Positions 1 to 6,303 of a stretch of 9,277 nt of DNA are shown here, in pieces (the first letter of the stretch is position 1; each line of letters begins with the position of its first letter). The notes under the pieces are model-generated. The model ran no database searches. It saw nothing but the letters and a program-made list of their open reading frames with translations, and was not told the origin of the DNA. The position numbers were made by a program, and so were the translations under genes. This stretch comes from Motiliproteus sp047622605 (GTDB lineage Bacteria > Pseudomonadota > Gammaproteobacteria > Pseudomonadales > Balneatricaceae): NCBI GenBank assembly GCA_047622605.1, contig JBLHND010000146.1:1-9277 (forward strand). The letters are read 5' to 3'.

Positions 1-2
1 CC

Positions 3-572
3 CAGGACCGGGCGCTCAAGATTGAAACCTCGTTGCGAAGATTATCCGATTTATCAGAAAAATTGATGCAGCTGGCCAAGGCAGAAGGAGGAGGGCTGTT
101 AGCCGCTGAGCCGCAGGATCTTACTCAGCTGCTGCGGCTGGTCATTGACGACCTGAAGCGCTCAGCTGTCGCAGCGCCTATCAGGCTGGCATTACCGGAA
201 AATGGCGGCTTTATATCCGCGATCGACCCGGATGCGTTCGCCATCCTAGTGCGGAATTTACTGGATAATGCCATCAAACATGGCGCTAAGCATCAGCCGA
301 TAGAGGTCGATTTTTCGTCTCAAGGCGTCTTGGTCATCGTCAACGCCGCCAAGGTTATTCCTGACGAGATACTCGGGCAACTACGACGACGGTTTGTCAG
401 ATCAGCGACGACGGCGCCAGGTTCGGGGCTTGGCTTGGCCATTGCCGATGCCATCGTCACTGGCATAGGGGCAACCCTGAGCTTAAATTCCCCGGCGACG
501 GGTCGAGCGGATGGCTTTGAAGTGCGAGTGGATTTTCCGCTGATTATCGGCCCTGCTCTACAAAAGAAATAA
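3..572 (+). CDS. Sensor histidine kinase, C-terminal part (5' end outside window)
   Basis: This is the C-terminal 189 residues of a membrane two-component sensor kinase; the frame is open to the window edge, so the sensor, HAMP and phospho-acceptor His lie upstream. Residues 1-30 (ending LMQLAKAEGGG) look like the second helix of the HisKA dimerisation domain. Residues about 73-180 form the ATP-binding HATPase_c domain: the N box is RNLLDNAIKHG (84-94) and the G2 box is GSGLGLAIA (140-148). The G1 box, usually DxGxGI, is replaced by NAAKVIP (114-120), so the nucleotide-contacting Asp is Asn and the glycines are gone. Similar N-x-x-x-x-I/V-P variants occur in some proteobacterial kinases, so activity is not excluded. 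The cognate regulator is probably upstream, outside the window. A weak 4-bp GCCC/GGGT stem followed by a T run (about 573-593) could end the transcript. Domain identity is secure; the signal sensed cannot be inferred. Confidence 0.9.
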   Translation, partial: QDRALKIETSLRRLSDLSEKLMQLAKAEGGGLLAAEPQDLTQLLRLVIDDLKRSAVAAPIRLALPENGGFISAIDPDAFAILVRNLLDNAIKHGAKHQPIEVDFSSQGVLVIVNAAKVIPDEILGQLRRRFVRSATTAPGSGLGLAIADAIVTGIGATLSLNSPATGRADGFEVRVDFPLIIGPALQKK

Positions 573-582
573 GCCCCTAAGG

Positions 583-612
583 GTCGGTTTTTTGTGGGTC
601 GGCGTTTTGTGG
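583..612. repeat. 15-bp direct tandem repeat (2 copies)
   Basis: Two adjacent 15-bp units, GTCGGTTTTTTGTGG (583-597) and GTCGGCGTTTTGTGG (598-612), differ at two positions. They lie just after the kinase stop codon in the 75-bp gap between converging genes. No protein is encoded. The T run in the first unit may serve as a weak terminator tail. The gap holds nothing else I can recognise. Confidence 0.7.
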
Positions 613-647
613 ATAGAGTGTAGTGCGACAAAGGTATAAGGGGGAGG

Positions 648-962
648 CTACTCGTCTACCCATATCCAGCGCAGAGGTTCGCCAAAATCATCAAACAGCA
701 TCTTCTTGCGCGGTCTTTTGGGGCGTTGGCTGCTGCTGTCAGACTTGGGGTTGCGACGTGCTTCTATACTGGTAATGGCTCCGCTGACCGGGGTGCGGCT
801 GTCTCGGGGACGTTCAAAGCCACCGGGGTTAAGCGAACAGTTGCTCCCCAGGCCTGTTTCGCCCTGAGTGACCTGGCTAATCACTCCGCCACGGTCGACG
901 AATTCACGAACCCTGAGTTCGATCTCGTTGCGAAGCTGGGCTTTGTCTGGACGACGTGTCAT
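648..962 (-). CDS. Small basic hypothetical protein, 104 aa
   Basis: I do not recognise this gene with certainty. The chosen ATG at 962 gives 104 residues starting MTRRPDK; the frame stays open to an ATG at 1112, but the extra 50 residues look non-coding. No strong Shine-Dalgarno precedes the start. Residues 8-21 form a charged amphipathic stretch followed by FVDRGGVISQV (21-31) and GETG (34-37). A short helix ending in a double glycine and then a V/I-rich turn resembles, by eye only, the core of the small RNA-polymerase-associated regulator SutA of Pseudomonas. A Ser/Pro/Arg-rich linker, probably disordered, leads to a basic patch (RPKRPRKK, 80-87) and an acidic/aromatic tail ending WIWVDE. 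Codon choice is compatible with real coding. It converges on the kinase gene and is divergent from the CPXCG gene. The positive patch suggests nucleic-acid or polymerase contact, but that is inference. Confidence 0.6.
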   Translation of the reverse strand: MTRRPDKAQLRNEIELRVREFVDRGGVISQVTQGETGLGSNCSLNPGGFERPRDSRTPVSGAITSIEARRNPKSDSSSQRPKRPRKKMLFDDFGEPLRWIWVDE

Positions 963-1073
963 GACCACGGGGCTGACCGTTAGAGTAATAAATGACCGGC
1001 CAGTGTAGCCGATTTGGGCCCTAAGAACGACCACTGTCGTTGCCGACCCCGAAAGGCGGCTGGCTGCAGCGAG

Positions 1074-1103
1074 TTGCGGCCCGCTACCCCCGGAGTCTAT
1101 GCT
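1074..1103 (+). promoter_or_regulatory. Possible sigma70-type promoter for the CPXCG gene
   Basis: TTGCGG (1074-1079) and TATGCT (1098-1103) are separated by 18 bp, with four of six consensus matches in each box. The -10 box lies 23 bp before the start codon. A strong AAGGAG ribosome site (1115-1120) sits 6 nt before that ATG. The 963-1126 gap must also carry the promoter of the divergent minus-strand gene, which I could not identify. Prediction from consensus only. Confidence 0.35.
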
Positions 1104-1126
1104 AACCAGCAACCAAGGAGATCATC

Positions 1127-1330
1127 ATGACCCTTAACCAACTGATCGAACAGCCTATTACCTGTCCCTATTGCAGCGAAAACTTTTCCGTTCTGGTGGA
1201 TGGCTCAGAATCGGATCAAGAGTATGTGGAGGATTGTCAGGTGTGCTGCCAGCCCATACTGATAACCGTTTATCTGCCTGAGGAAGATGTGGCCTCATTG
1301 AGGCTGGAGGTCAGGCGTGAAAACGACTGA
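1127..1330 (+). CDS. CPXCG-type cysteine-rich small zinc-binding protein
   Basis: A 67-residue protein of the widespread proteobacterial CPXCG cysteine-rich family, whose biochemical role is not established. The knuckle CPYC at 13-16 and the second cluster C37-x-x-C40-C41 fit a one-zinc ribbon; the motif DCQVCCQPI (36-44) is typical of the family. The Gly after CPXC is Ser here (CPYCS), a small departure from the family name. The length is usual for the family, and the acidic C-terminal half ending in RREND is also typical. The start is fixed by AAGGAG 6 nt upstream. The stop TGA overlaps the next ATG (TGATG), which opens a 34-codon reading frame derived from a copy of this gene's own 3' half. 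Family assignment is firm; function is unknown. Confidence 0.88.
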   Translation: MTLNQLIEQPITCPYCSENFSVLVDGSESDQEYVEDCQVCCQPILITVYLPEEDVASLRLEVRREND

Positions 1331-1465
1331 TGTATGTTGAGTGTCCTGCTAGGCATCGATATCACATCACCGTCGAGCTGTTCGGGGAGGATGCCGCCTC
1401 ATTGAGGTTGAAGGTCAGGCGTGAAAACGACTGATGTATGTTGAATTTCCAGTTCAGACATCGAC
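1223..1465. repeat. Tandem duplication, period about 104 bp, 2.3 units
   Basis: Unit 1 is the 3' half of the CPXCG gene (from about 1223), unit 2 covers 1330-1433 and a partial unit 3 covers about 1434-1465. The stretch from GTCAGGCGTGAAAACGACTG through TGATGTATGTTGA is identical at both unit junctions (about 31 bp), while the middle of the units is strongly diverged. Homology continues past the stop codons into CATCGA at 1354-1359 and 1458-1463. No insertion-sequence ends or target-site features are seen. Confidence 0.85.
1330..1434 (+). pseudogene. Degenerate partial duplicate of the CPXCG gene (34-codon frame)
   Basis: An ATG overlapping the stop of the preceding gene opens a 34-residue frame beginning MYVECPARHR and ending SLRLKVRREND. 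It aligns with the C-terminal half of the CPXCG protein: YVE, then ITV, then EDxASLRLxVRREND are shared. The C-x-x-C-C cluster is lost, leaving one Cys, and the copy is two codons shorter in the middle. It lacks the N-terminal CPYC knuckle, so it cannot bind zinc like the parent. There is no ribosome site of its own; translation would need coupling through TGATG. I read it as a pseudogene fragment. Many differences between the copies are at third codon positions or are conservative, so low-level translation cannot be excluded. Confidence 0.75.
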
Positions 1466-1485
1466 CTTAGGCTAAGCCTGCGGGA

Positions 1486-1515
1486 TTGCTTGTCGTTCCT
1501 CTCTGCTCGTACACT
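1486..1515 (+). promoter_or_regulatory. Possible sigma70-type promoter for dauA
   Basis: TTGCTT (1486-1491) and TACACT (1510-1515) are spaced by 18 bp, 18 bp before the chosen dauA start. Both boxes are partial matches (three and four of six). The gap 1435-1533 otherwise contains the tail of the duplicated CPXCG segment and a short AGGC-TAA-GCCT hairpin. Weak prediction. Confidence 0.3.
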
Positions 1516-1533
1516 AGTGGCCTCAAGGATTAA

Positions 1534-3324
1534 ATGCCGGTAGGGGCTGCCTACCTCATCATGACGGATCACTTCATTATGTCCCATAGACGCCATCTGA
1601 CACGGGTTCAGTTCGGCAGTGCATTACGTGAATGCTGGCAAGAGGGCTATACCCGCAAGTCGTTAAGCCAAGATTTAATCGCAGGCGTTACCGTCGGCAT
1701 CATCGCCATTCCGCTGGCGATGGCGCTGGCGATCGCCTCGGGCGTGCCCCCGCAACACGGACTCTATACCGCCATTATCGCCGGTTTAGTGATCGCAGTC
1801 AGCGGGGGGTCGCGTTTTAGTGTGTCCGGCCCGACGGCAGCCTTTGTCGTTATTCTGTTTCCGATTTCCCAGGAATTCGGTCTAAGCGGTCTGCTGATCG
1901 CCTCCATCATGGCAGGCTTTATGATGGTGGGTATGGCGCTGGCACGGCTGGGGCGACTGATCGAATATATTCCCGAGCCGGTGACTCTGGGCTTTACTGC
2001 CGGTATCGCGGTGGTAATCGCGACCCTGCAGCTCAATGATTTTTTAGGCCTGGGTATCACGGAGATGCCCGAGAATTATCTGGGCAAGCTCAGTGCTATA
2101 GGAGCGTCCCTGACTCAGGTGCAGTTGCCTAACTTGCTGATTGGCGGGGCGACGCTGGCGACGCTGCTGCTGTGGTCGCGGCTGCGTACCTCGATCCCCG
2201 GCCATCTGCCGGCGGTATTGTTGGGGGTGGGGCTGGCGTTAGTGGGGGCTCAGTTTGGCTGGTCGGTGGATACCATCGGCTCGCGTTTCAGCTTTACCCT
2301 GCCGGATGGCAGCATCGGCCAGGGCATCCCGGCGATTCTGCCGGAATTTGCCTGGCCCTGGGATCAACCGGGTCCTGATGGCGTGGCGATCGACTGGACC
2401 CTGGAACGGCTGTTTGGGCTGCTGCCCGCCGCATTCTCCATCGCGATGTTGGGGGCGATCGAATCGTTGCTGTGCGCGGTGGTCCTGGATGGCATGTCGG
2501 GCAAGCGTCATCACTCCAACGGTGAGCTGCTAGGACAGGGGGTGGGCAATCTGATTACCCCCTTTTTCGGTGGTATCACGGCTACCGCGGCTATCGCTCG
2601 TTCGGCGGCTAACTTTAAATCCGGCGCGGTCTCGCCGATCTCCAGTGTGACGCATGCCCTGGTGGTGCTGGTCAGCGTCCTGGTCATGGCGCCCTGGCTG
2701 GCCTATATCCCTATGGCGTCGATGGCGGCCCTGTTGCTGGTGGTCGCCTGGAACATGAGCGAGGCTCATAAGGCGGTCGATATACTACGCAAGGCACCGA
2801 CCAGCGATATCCTGGTGCTGCTGTGCTGTTTCGGGCTCACGGTGCTGGTCGATATGGTGGTGGCGATCACCTTTGGGGTGCTGCTGGCCTCGGTGCTGTT
2901 TATGAAGGATATCGCCGGTATGACCCAGGTGTCTGATATCACCACTGTACGCAAGCAGGTTCCCACTTCCTTGCCCGAGGGATGGGTCGTGTACAAAATT
3001 ACCGGCCCGCTGTTTTTCGCCGCCGCCGATCGGGTCTTTAGCGAGCTGGAGATGCTGGCCAAGGGTAAGCGAGGCATTATTCTGTATATGGATGGCGTCA
3101 CTATCCTCGATGTGGGCGGCCTGTCGGCGATGAAAAAACTGATGGACGCCTGGGGCGATCAGGGTATTCAGGTGGTGGTGGCTGATCTGCAGTTTCAGCC
3201 ACTGAGGACCGTTGCGCGTGCCAAGATCCAGCCGCAACCGGGACGGCTGCTGTTCTTGCCGACGCTGGCTGCCGCGTTGGCGTTGGCCGGCAGCTCTGAC
3301 GAGCCTGAGCCTGCGCTAAGCTGA
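1534..3324 (+). CDS. dauA: SulP-family C4-dicarboxylate/anion transporter with STAS domain (DauA-like)
   Basis: An inner-membrane SulP (SLC26-type) carrier of 596 residues, collinear with E. coli DauA (YchM), which takes up succinate, aspartate and fumarate aerobically, chiefly at acid pH. The transmembrane core begins near residue 47 with DLIAGVTVGIIAIPLAMALA; the family motif SRFSVSGPTAAFVVI follows near residue 95, and later GAIESLLCAVVLDGM and FFGGITATAAIARSAAN match DauA nearly residue for residue. The cytoplasmic STAS domain starts near residue 485 (VVYKITGPLFFAAAD) and includes LDVGGLSAM near 525. In E. coli the STAS domain contacts acyl carrier protein. ATGs at 1534, 1561 and 1579 are all possible; only the first has a good ribosome site (AAGGA, 4 nt away, rather close), while comparison with DauA favours a start nearer 1561-1579. 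The PQQ dehydrogenase gene follows after 30 bp, probably in one transcript. Substrate could also be sulfate or bicarbonate, but the close DauA match favours dicarboxylates. Confidence 0.93.
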   Translation: MPVGAAYLIMTDHFIMSHRRHLTRVQFGSALRECWQEGYTRKSLSQDLIAGVTVGIIAIPLAMALAIASGVPPQHGLYTAIIAGLVIAVSGGSRFSVSGPTAAFVVILFPISQEFGLSGLLIASIMAGFMMVGMALARLGRLIEYIPEPVTLGFTAGIAVVIATLQLNDFLGLGITEMPENYLGKLSAIGASLTQVQLPNLLIGGATLATLLLWSRLRTSIPGHLPAVLLGVGLALVGAQFGWSVDTIGSRFSFTLPDGSIGQGIPAILPEFAWPWDQPGPDGVAIDWTLERLFGLLPAAFSIAMLGAIESLLCAVVLDGMSGKRHHSNGELLGQGVGNLITPFFGGITATAAIARSAANFKSGAVSPISSVTHALVVLVSVLVMAPWLAYIPMASMAALLLVVAWNMSEAHKAVDILRKAPTSDILVLLCCFGLTVLVDMVVAITFGVLLASVLFMKDIAGMTQVSDITTVRKQVPTSLPEGWVVYKITGPLFFAAADRVFSELEMLAKGKRGIILYMDGVTILDVGGLSAMKKLMDAWGDQGIQVVVADLQFQPLRTVARAKIQPQPGRLLFLPTLAAALALAGSSDEPEPALS

Positions 3325-3354
3325 GTATTACCACGTCTTCTGTCGGAGCTTTCT

Positions 3355-4491
3355 ATGCGTTATCTGCGAACTGTCGGTTGGATGCTACTGCTCGGCCTGA
3401 GTCCCTTCTGCGGGGGTAATGAACTGCTGCGTGGACAGCACAGCGGTGTCTCCTACGTGCTCGAACAGTTAGCAGAGGGTCTCGGCGTCCCCTGGGGCAT
3501 GGCCTTTGTCGGTTCGAATCAACTATTGGTGACCGAGCGGCAGGGCCATGTTGTTCTTATCAATACAGAAACGGGAGCGCGATCGAAGGTGTCTGGTGCG
3601 CCAGCGGTGTTGGCTTCTGGGCTGTTGGCTTCTGGCCAAGGGGGGCTGTTAGATGTCGCCGTACCACCCGACTATCAACCCGGTGGCTGGATCTATTTTA
3701 CCTACAGCAAAGACGTTGATGGCCAAGGTGCCACAACCCTGGCGCGCGCCAGGCTAGAGGGGGATCAACTCAGGGACTGGACCGACTTGTTGGTGACTCA
3801 CTCAGTCACCGATACCACCCGTCATTTTGGCAGTCGTATCGCCTTCGATAACGACGGGTTTGTATACTTTGGCGTCGGTGATCGGGGTGAACGTCCCAAT
3901 GGCCAGGATTTGATGACTCACGCAGGTGCGGTGTTGCGGCTGCATCGAGACGGTCGAGTCCCCGAAGACAATCCCTTTATCGGCCGTAAAGACGTACTGC
4001 CTGAGATCTGGAGTTACGGCCACCGCAACCTTCAGGGTCTCGCCTTCGATCAGCAGCACAACCGGCTGTGGGAGATCGAACATGGCCCCCGTGGCGGTGA
4101 TGAGATCAACTTGATCGAATCGGGGCGTAATTATGGCTGGCCGGTTAGCTCTTTCGGCAAAGAATACTGGGGTCCCATCAGTGTCGGAGAGGGCACGCAT
4201 AAGGCGGGCATGGAGTCGCCGGTCAAGGTGTATATCCCCTCGATCGCGCCTGGCAGTCTGCTGCTGTACAGCGGTGATGCGTTTCCCGGCTGGCGTGGTC
4301 AGCTGTTTGCCGGTGCCCTGAAGTTAACCCATCTCAACCTGATAATGCTTGATACCGAGGGTCGGGCGGTGGCGGAGTCCCGGCTGTTCGGCGAGCTTGG
4401 CGAGCGCATTCGGGCGTTAGCTCAGAGTCCTGAAGGCTGGATCTATCTATCGACCGATAGCGGCAAGATCTTACGCATCAGGCCGCAGTGA
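3355..4491 (+). CDS. yliI: PQQ-dependent aldose sugar dehydrogenase (YliI/Asd-like)
   Basis: A soluble, periplasmic-type glucose/sorbosone dehydrogenase beta-propeller (378 residues) that oxidises aldoses to lactones with pyrroloquinoline quinone. Residues 1-20 look like a signal peptide (basic MRYLR, then a hydrophobic run); Cys19 is not in a proper lipobox. Conserved landmarks: HFGSR (His157, the presumed catalytic base), YGHRNLQG (Arg224-Asn225), EHGPRGGDEIN (242-252), NYGWP (259-263), ALK (Lys323) and ERIRAL (Arg351, Arg353). These correspond to His144, Arg228-Asn229, Lys377 and Arg406/Arg408 of the Acinetobacter soluble enzyme. Compared with E. coli YliI there is a five-residue insertion, LASG duplicated near residues 87-94. 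GGAG (3345-3348) sits 6 nt before the ATG. It follows dauA by 30 bp, suggesting co-transcription. Whether the host makes PQQ is not visible here. The 3' end of the gene is repeated twice downstream. Confidence 0.93.
   Translation: MRYLRTVGWMLLLGLSPFCGGNELLRGQHSGVSYVLEQLAEGLGVPWGMAFVGSNQLLVTERQGHVVLINTETGARSKVSGAPAVLASGLLASGQGGLLDVAVPPDYQPGGWIYFTYSKDVDGQGATTLARARLEGDQLRDWTDLLVTHSVTDTTRHFGSRIAFDNDGFVYFGVGDRGERPNGQDLMTHAGAVLRLHRDGRVPEDNPFIGRKDVLPEIWSYGHRNLQGLAFDQQHNRLWEIEHGPRGGDEINLIESGRNYGWPVSSFGKEYWGPISVGEGTHKAGMESPVKVYIPSIAPGSLLLYSGDAFPGWRGQLFAGALKLTHLNLIMLDTEGRAVAESRLFGELGERIRALAQSPEGWIYLSTDSGKILRIRPQ
3608..3637. repeat. In-frame 15-bp tandem duplication inside the PQQ dehydrogenase gene
   Basis: Units TGTTGGCTTCTGGGC (3608-3622) and TGTTGGCTTCTGGCC (3623-3637) differ at one base. 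They encode consecutive LASG-L-LASG. From memory E. coli YliI has a single WAHG at this point before the conserved QGGLLDV, so the extra unit is a recent in-frame insertion in a surface loop. Confidence 0.8.
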
Positions 4492-4609
4492 CCTGGAGCA
4501 GTCGACCGATAGTGGCACTGTCCTAAGCACACGCATCAGGCCGCAGTGACCTGGAGCAGTCGACCGATAGTGGCACTGTCCTAAGCACAGGCATCAGACC
4601 GCAGTAACC
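4450..4609. repeat. Three tandem copies of the PQQ dehydrogenase 3' end (52/58/50 bp)
   Basis: Copy 1 (4450-4501) contains the last 13 codons and the stop of the dehydrogenase plus CCTGGAGCAG. Copy 2 (4502-4559) is 58 bp, with six extra bases in the middle. Copy 3 (4560 to about 4609) matches copy 2 with a few substitutions and ends in TAA instead of TGA. Read in their own frames, copies 2 and 3 spell STDSGTVLST followed by RIRPQ or GIRPQ and a stop, so each repeats the tail peptide STDSGKILRIRPQ. Neither has a start codon. The 58-bp period shifts frame, so they are not extensions of the enzyme. Confidence 0.92.
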
Positions 4610-4628
4610 CGATGCTGCCGATATCGGG
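4608..4628. other. Inverted repeat upstream of yceH
   Basis: CCCGAT (4608-4613) can pair with ATCGGG (4623-4628), and CCGATATCGG (4618-4627) is itself a perfect palindrome. It lies between the repeat array and yceH. There is no clean T run after it, so it is at best a poor terminator; TATATT (4629-4634) directly after it could be a -10 element, without a recognisable -35. Confidence 0.35.
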
Positions 4629-4666
4629 TATATTGATCTCCCTTTACCCCTATAAGGAAGCTCTTT

Positions 4667-5350
4667 GTGGATATGAACTTAACCCCGAATCAGCTCCGGG
4701 TGCTCGGCAGCCTGATTGAAAAAGAGATCACCACCCCCGAGCAGTACCCTTTGTCGCTGAACGCCCTGATGTTGGCCTGTAATCAAAAGAGTAACCGCGA
4801 TCCGGTACTCGAACTGACTGAGTCTGAGGTACAGCAGACGCTCGATGAGTTGACCAAAAAGCATCTGCTTCGGGAGGCATCGGGGGCTGGCAGTCGCGTC
4901 GTCAAGTATTACCATCGTTTCTGTAATACCGAATTTGGTGAGTTGCAGCTCAAAGAACAAGAATTAGGTATTCTCGGGGTGCTGTTCCTGCGTGGACCCC
5001 AGACGCCGGGAGAGCTGCGCAGCCGTACCCAGCGTTTGTGTCAGTTTACGGATGTCCAGGAGGTGGAGACCGTCTTGGAGCGGCTGAGTCAACGTGTCGA
5101 TGGCCCCTTCGTCGCTCGTCTGCCCCGCGAACCTGGTAAGCGGGAATCCCGTTATGCCCAGCTGTTTGGTGGCGAGGTTGAGGCAGCAGTCGAGGTAGAG
5201 GTCTTGGAATATACCGCCAGCCCGCTGCCTGCGAGAGTCTCTAAACCAGAGGTGGATATTGAACGGTTGGCCGTGCTGGAATCTGAGGTGGCAACGCTAC
5301 GGCAGGAGTTGGCCGAGGTGAAGGTGATGCTGGATGAGTTGCTGGCTTAA
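4667..5350 (+). CDS. yceH: YceH, DUF480 (UPF0502) tandem winged-helix protein
   Basis: A 227-residue cytoplasmic protein matching E. coli YceH along its length; the family has two winged-helix domains but no firmly assigned function. Domain 1 (about 4-85) carries EKEITTPEQYPLSLNALMLA, then CNQKSNRDP and VKYYHRFCNTEFGEL. Domain 2 (about 95-167) carries LRGPQTPGELRSRTQRL and VARLPREPGKRESRYAQLF, the most conserved segments. Residues about 196-227 form a leucine-spaced coiled coil (ERLAVLESEVATLRQELAEV) suited to dimerisation. Start: GTG at 4667 is preferred because AAGGA (4654-4658) lies 8 nt upstream; the ATG at 4673 would be 14 nt away, though it would cost only two residues. It has its own upstream region behind the repeat array and converges with the TSUP gene. 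Confidence 0.93.
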   Translation: MDMNLTPNQLRVLGSLIEKEITTPEQYPLSLNALMLACNQKSNRDPVLELTESEVQQTLDELTKKHLLREASGAGSRVVKYYHRFCNTEFGELQLKEQELGILGVLFLRGPQTPGELRSRTQRLCQFTDVQEVETVLERLSQRVDGPFVARLPREPGKRESRYAQLFGGEVEAAVEVEVLEYTASPLPARVSKPEVDIERLAVLESEVATLRQELAEVKVMLDELLA

Positions 5351-5363
5351 TAAGCAGGCCTTC

Positions 5364-5398
5364 CCTGACAATGCCAGCATGGTGCAGTCATCGTCAGG
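5364..5398. terminator. Imperfect hairpin between converging genes
   Basis: CCTGACAATG (5364-5373) pairs with CATCGTCAGG (5389-5398) with one mismatch around a 15-nt loop. It lies 14 bp after the yceH stop and 26 bp after the TSUP stop on the other strand, where a stem ending two convergent transcripts is expected. No T run follows it on either strand; on the minus strand the T-rich tract precedes the stem. Its role as a terminator is inferred from position. Confidence 0.45.
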
Positions 5399-5403
5399 CT
5401 GAA

Positions 5404-5438
5404 GCCTAACCCACAAAAAAAGCCTAACCTACAAAAAA
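5404..5438. repeat. 18-bp tandem repeat of the TSUP gene 3' end
   Basis: On the plus strand GCCTAACCCACAAAAAAA (5404-5421) is followed by GCCTAACCTACAAAAAA (5422-5438), with one substitution and one A fewer. The second unit holds the last codons and stop of the minus-strand exporter gene. The period keeps frame: past the TAG stop the frame reads AFFVG and then a second TAG, echoing FFVG-stop. Confidence 0.8.
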
Positions 5439-6212
5439 CACCTTTCCATAGGCATCGTAGAAGAAATACAGGGTAATGCAGCAGCTGGCGCTGATCACGA
5501 AGGTTCTGACCTGCTGCTGGGGGAGCTGGCGCGAAATATGGGCCGACACGTAACCACCCACTAGCGTGCCCAGCAGGACGATACTGCCTTCATACCAGAC
5601 GATGATGCCGTTGAACATAAACACCACAATTGCGATCAGCGAGACGGTGGTCGAGATCAGCAGCTTCAGGCCGTTCATGGTGTTGATATTGGAATATCCG
5701 GCTAGGGCCAGATAACTCAGGGAGATGATGCCGAGTCCGGCATTGAAAAACCCGCCGTAAATGCAGACGGCCAGTAGCAATAGCAGTAACAGCGCCCCCC
5801 CTGCGGCTGAGGCATGACGATGGCGTGGCGCGAGCTGTTTGAGTAGGGCGTTGAGCCGCCCTCCAAAGATAAACAGCACAGTGGCGAATAACAGCAACCA
5901 GGGAATCGCCTGGCGAAACAGGGCCTCGGGTGTCTGCAGCAGTAGCCAGGCACCGAGAATGCCGCCGCCTAGGCTGACCAGGATAAGACGTGGCAACTCA
6001 TGCTTGTGGGCGTAAAGGTCTTTACGCAGCGCATAGGCACCGCTCATATAACCGGCGCAGGAGGCAAAGGTGTTGGTGGCATTGGCGCTGATCGGCGTTA
6101 TACCCACAAACAGCAGCGCTGGGAAGGTGATGAAGCTGCCTCCGCCTGCGATTGAGTTAAGAACACCGCCAAACAGACCGGCAGTAAAAAGGAAAAACAG
6201 TTCAAAGAGCAT
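5424..6212 (-). CDS. TSUP (TauE/SafE) family membrane exporter
   Basis: An inner-membrane protein of 262 residues from the TauE/SafE/TSUP family, whose members export sulfite, sulfoacetate or other small organosulfur anions; the substrate here is unknown. The N-terminal half carries the signature GGVLNSIAGGGSFITFPALL followed by ISANATNTFA (about 14-50). The second pseudo-repeat carries YGGFFNAGLGIISLSYL and NINTMNGLKLLIS. About seven or eight hydrophobic segments are visible, with a run of seven leucines before the second repeat. Length is typical. The ATG at 6212 is used; the ribosome site is weak (GGAT). It is transcribed away from tpm and converges on yceH. Thus it shares no operon with sulfur genes, and a sulfite role should not be assumed. 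Confidence 0.9.
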   Translation of the reverse strand: MLFELFFLFTAGLFGGVLNSIAGGGSFITFPALLFVGITPISANATNTFASCAGYMSGAYALRKDLYAHKHELPRLILVSLGGGILGAWLLLQTPEALFRQAIPWLLLFATVLFIFGGRLNALLKQLAPRHRHASAAGGALLLLLLLAVCIYGGFFNAGLGIISLSYLALAGYSNINTMNGLKLLISTTVSLIAIVVFMFNGIIVWYEGSIVLLGTLVGGYVSAHISRQLPQQQVRTFVISASCCITLYFFYDAYGKVFFVG

Positions 6213-6303
6213 GGTTTATCCGGGTAAGTTGGCATTATTTCAGGCCCTGAGCCTAACACAGTCCTTACGATCAAGGACCAAGGGGTCGGAGTAATTAAGT
6301 CTG

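Noticed and set aside
726..983. Plus-strand 85-codon frame opposite the small basic protein
   Set aside because: It starts at TTG without a ribosome site and has no family-like motif; the minus-strand frame has a more protein-like composition and context.
963..1112. N-terminal extension of the minus-strand small protein to the ATG at 1112
   Set aside because: The added 50 residues are low-information, would overlap the control region of the CPXCG gene, and the ATG at 962 gives a compact protein.
1330..1434. The 34-codon frame as a genuine independent small gene
   Set aside because: It has no ribosome site, lacks the metal-binding cysteines and is explained by tandem duplication; kept as a pseudogene with the coupling noted.
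2785..3237. Minus-strand frames inside dauA (several, up to 150 codons)
   Set aside because: They are His/Gln/Arg-rich shadows of a highly conserved transporter gene.
4450..4609. Repeat array considered as CRISPR
   Set aside because: The units are adjacent without unique spacers, are not palindromic and are copies of the upstream coding sequence; no cas gene is present.
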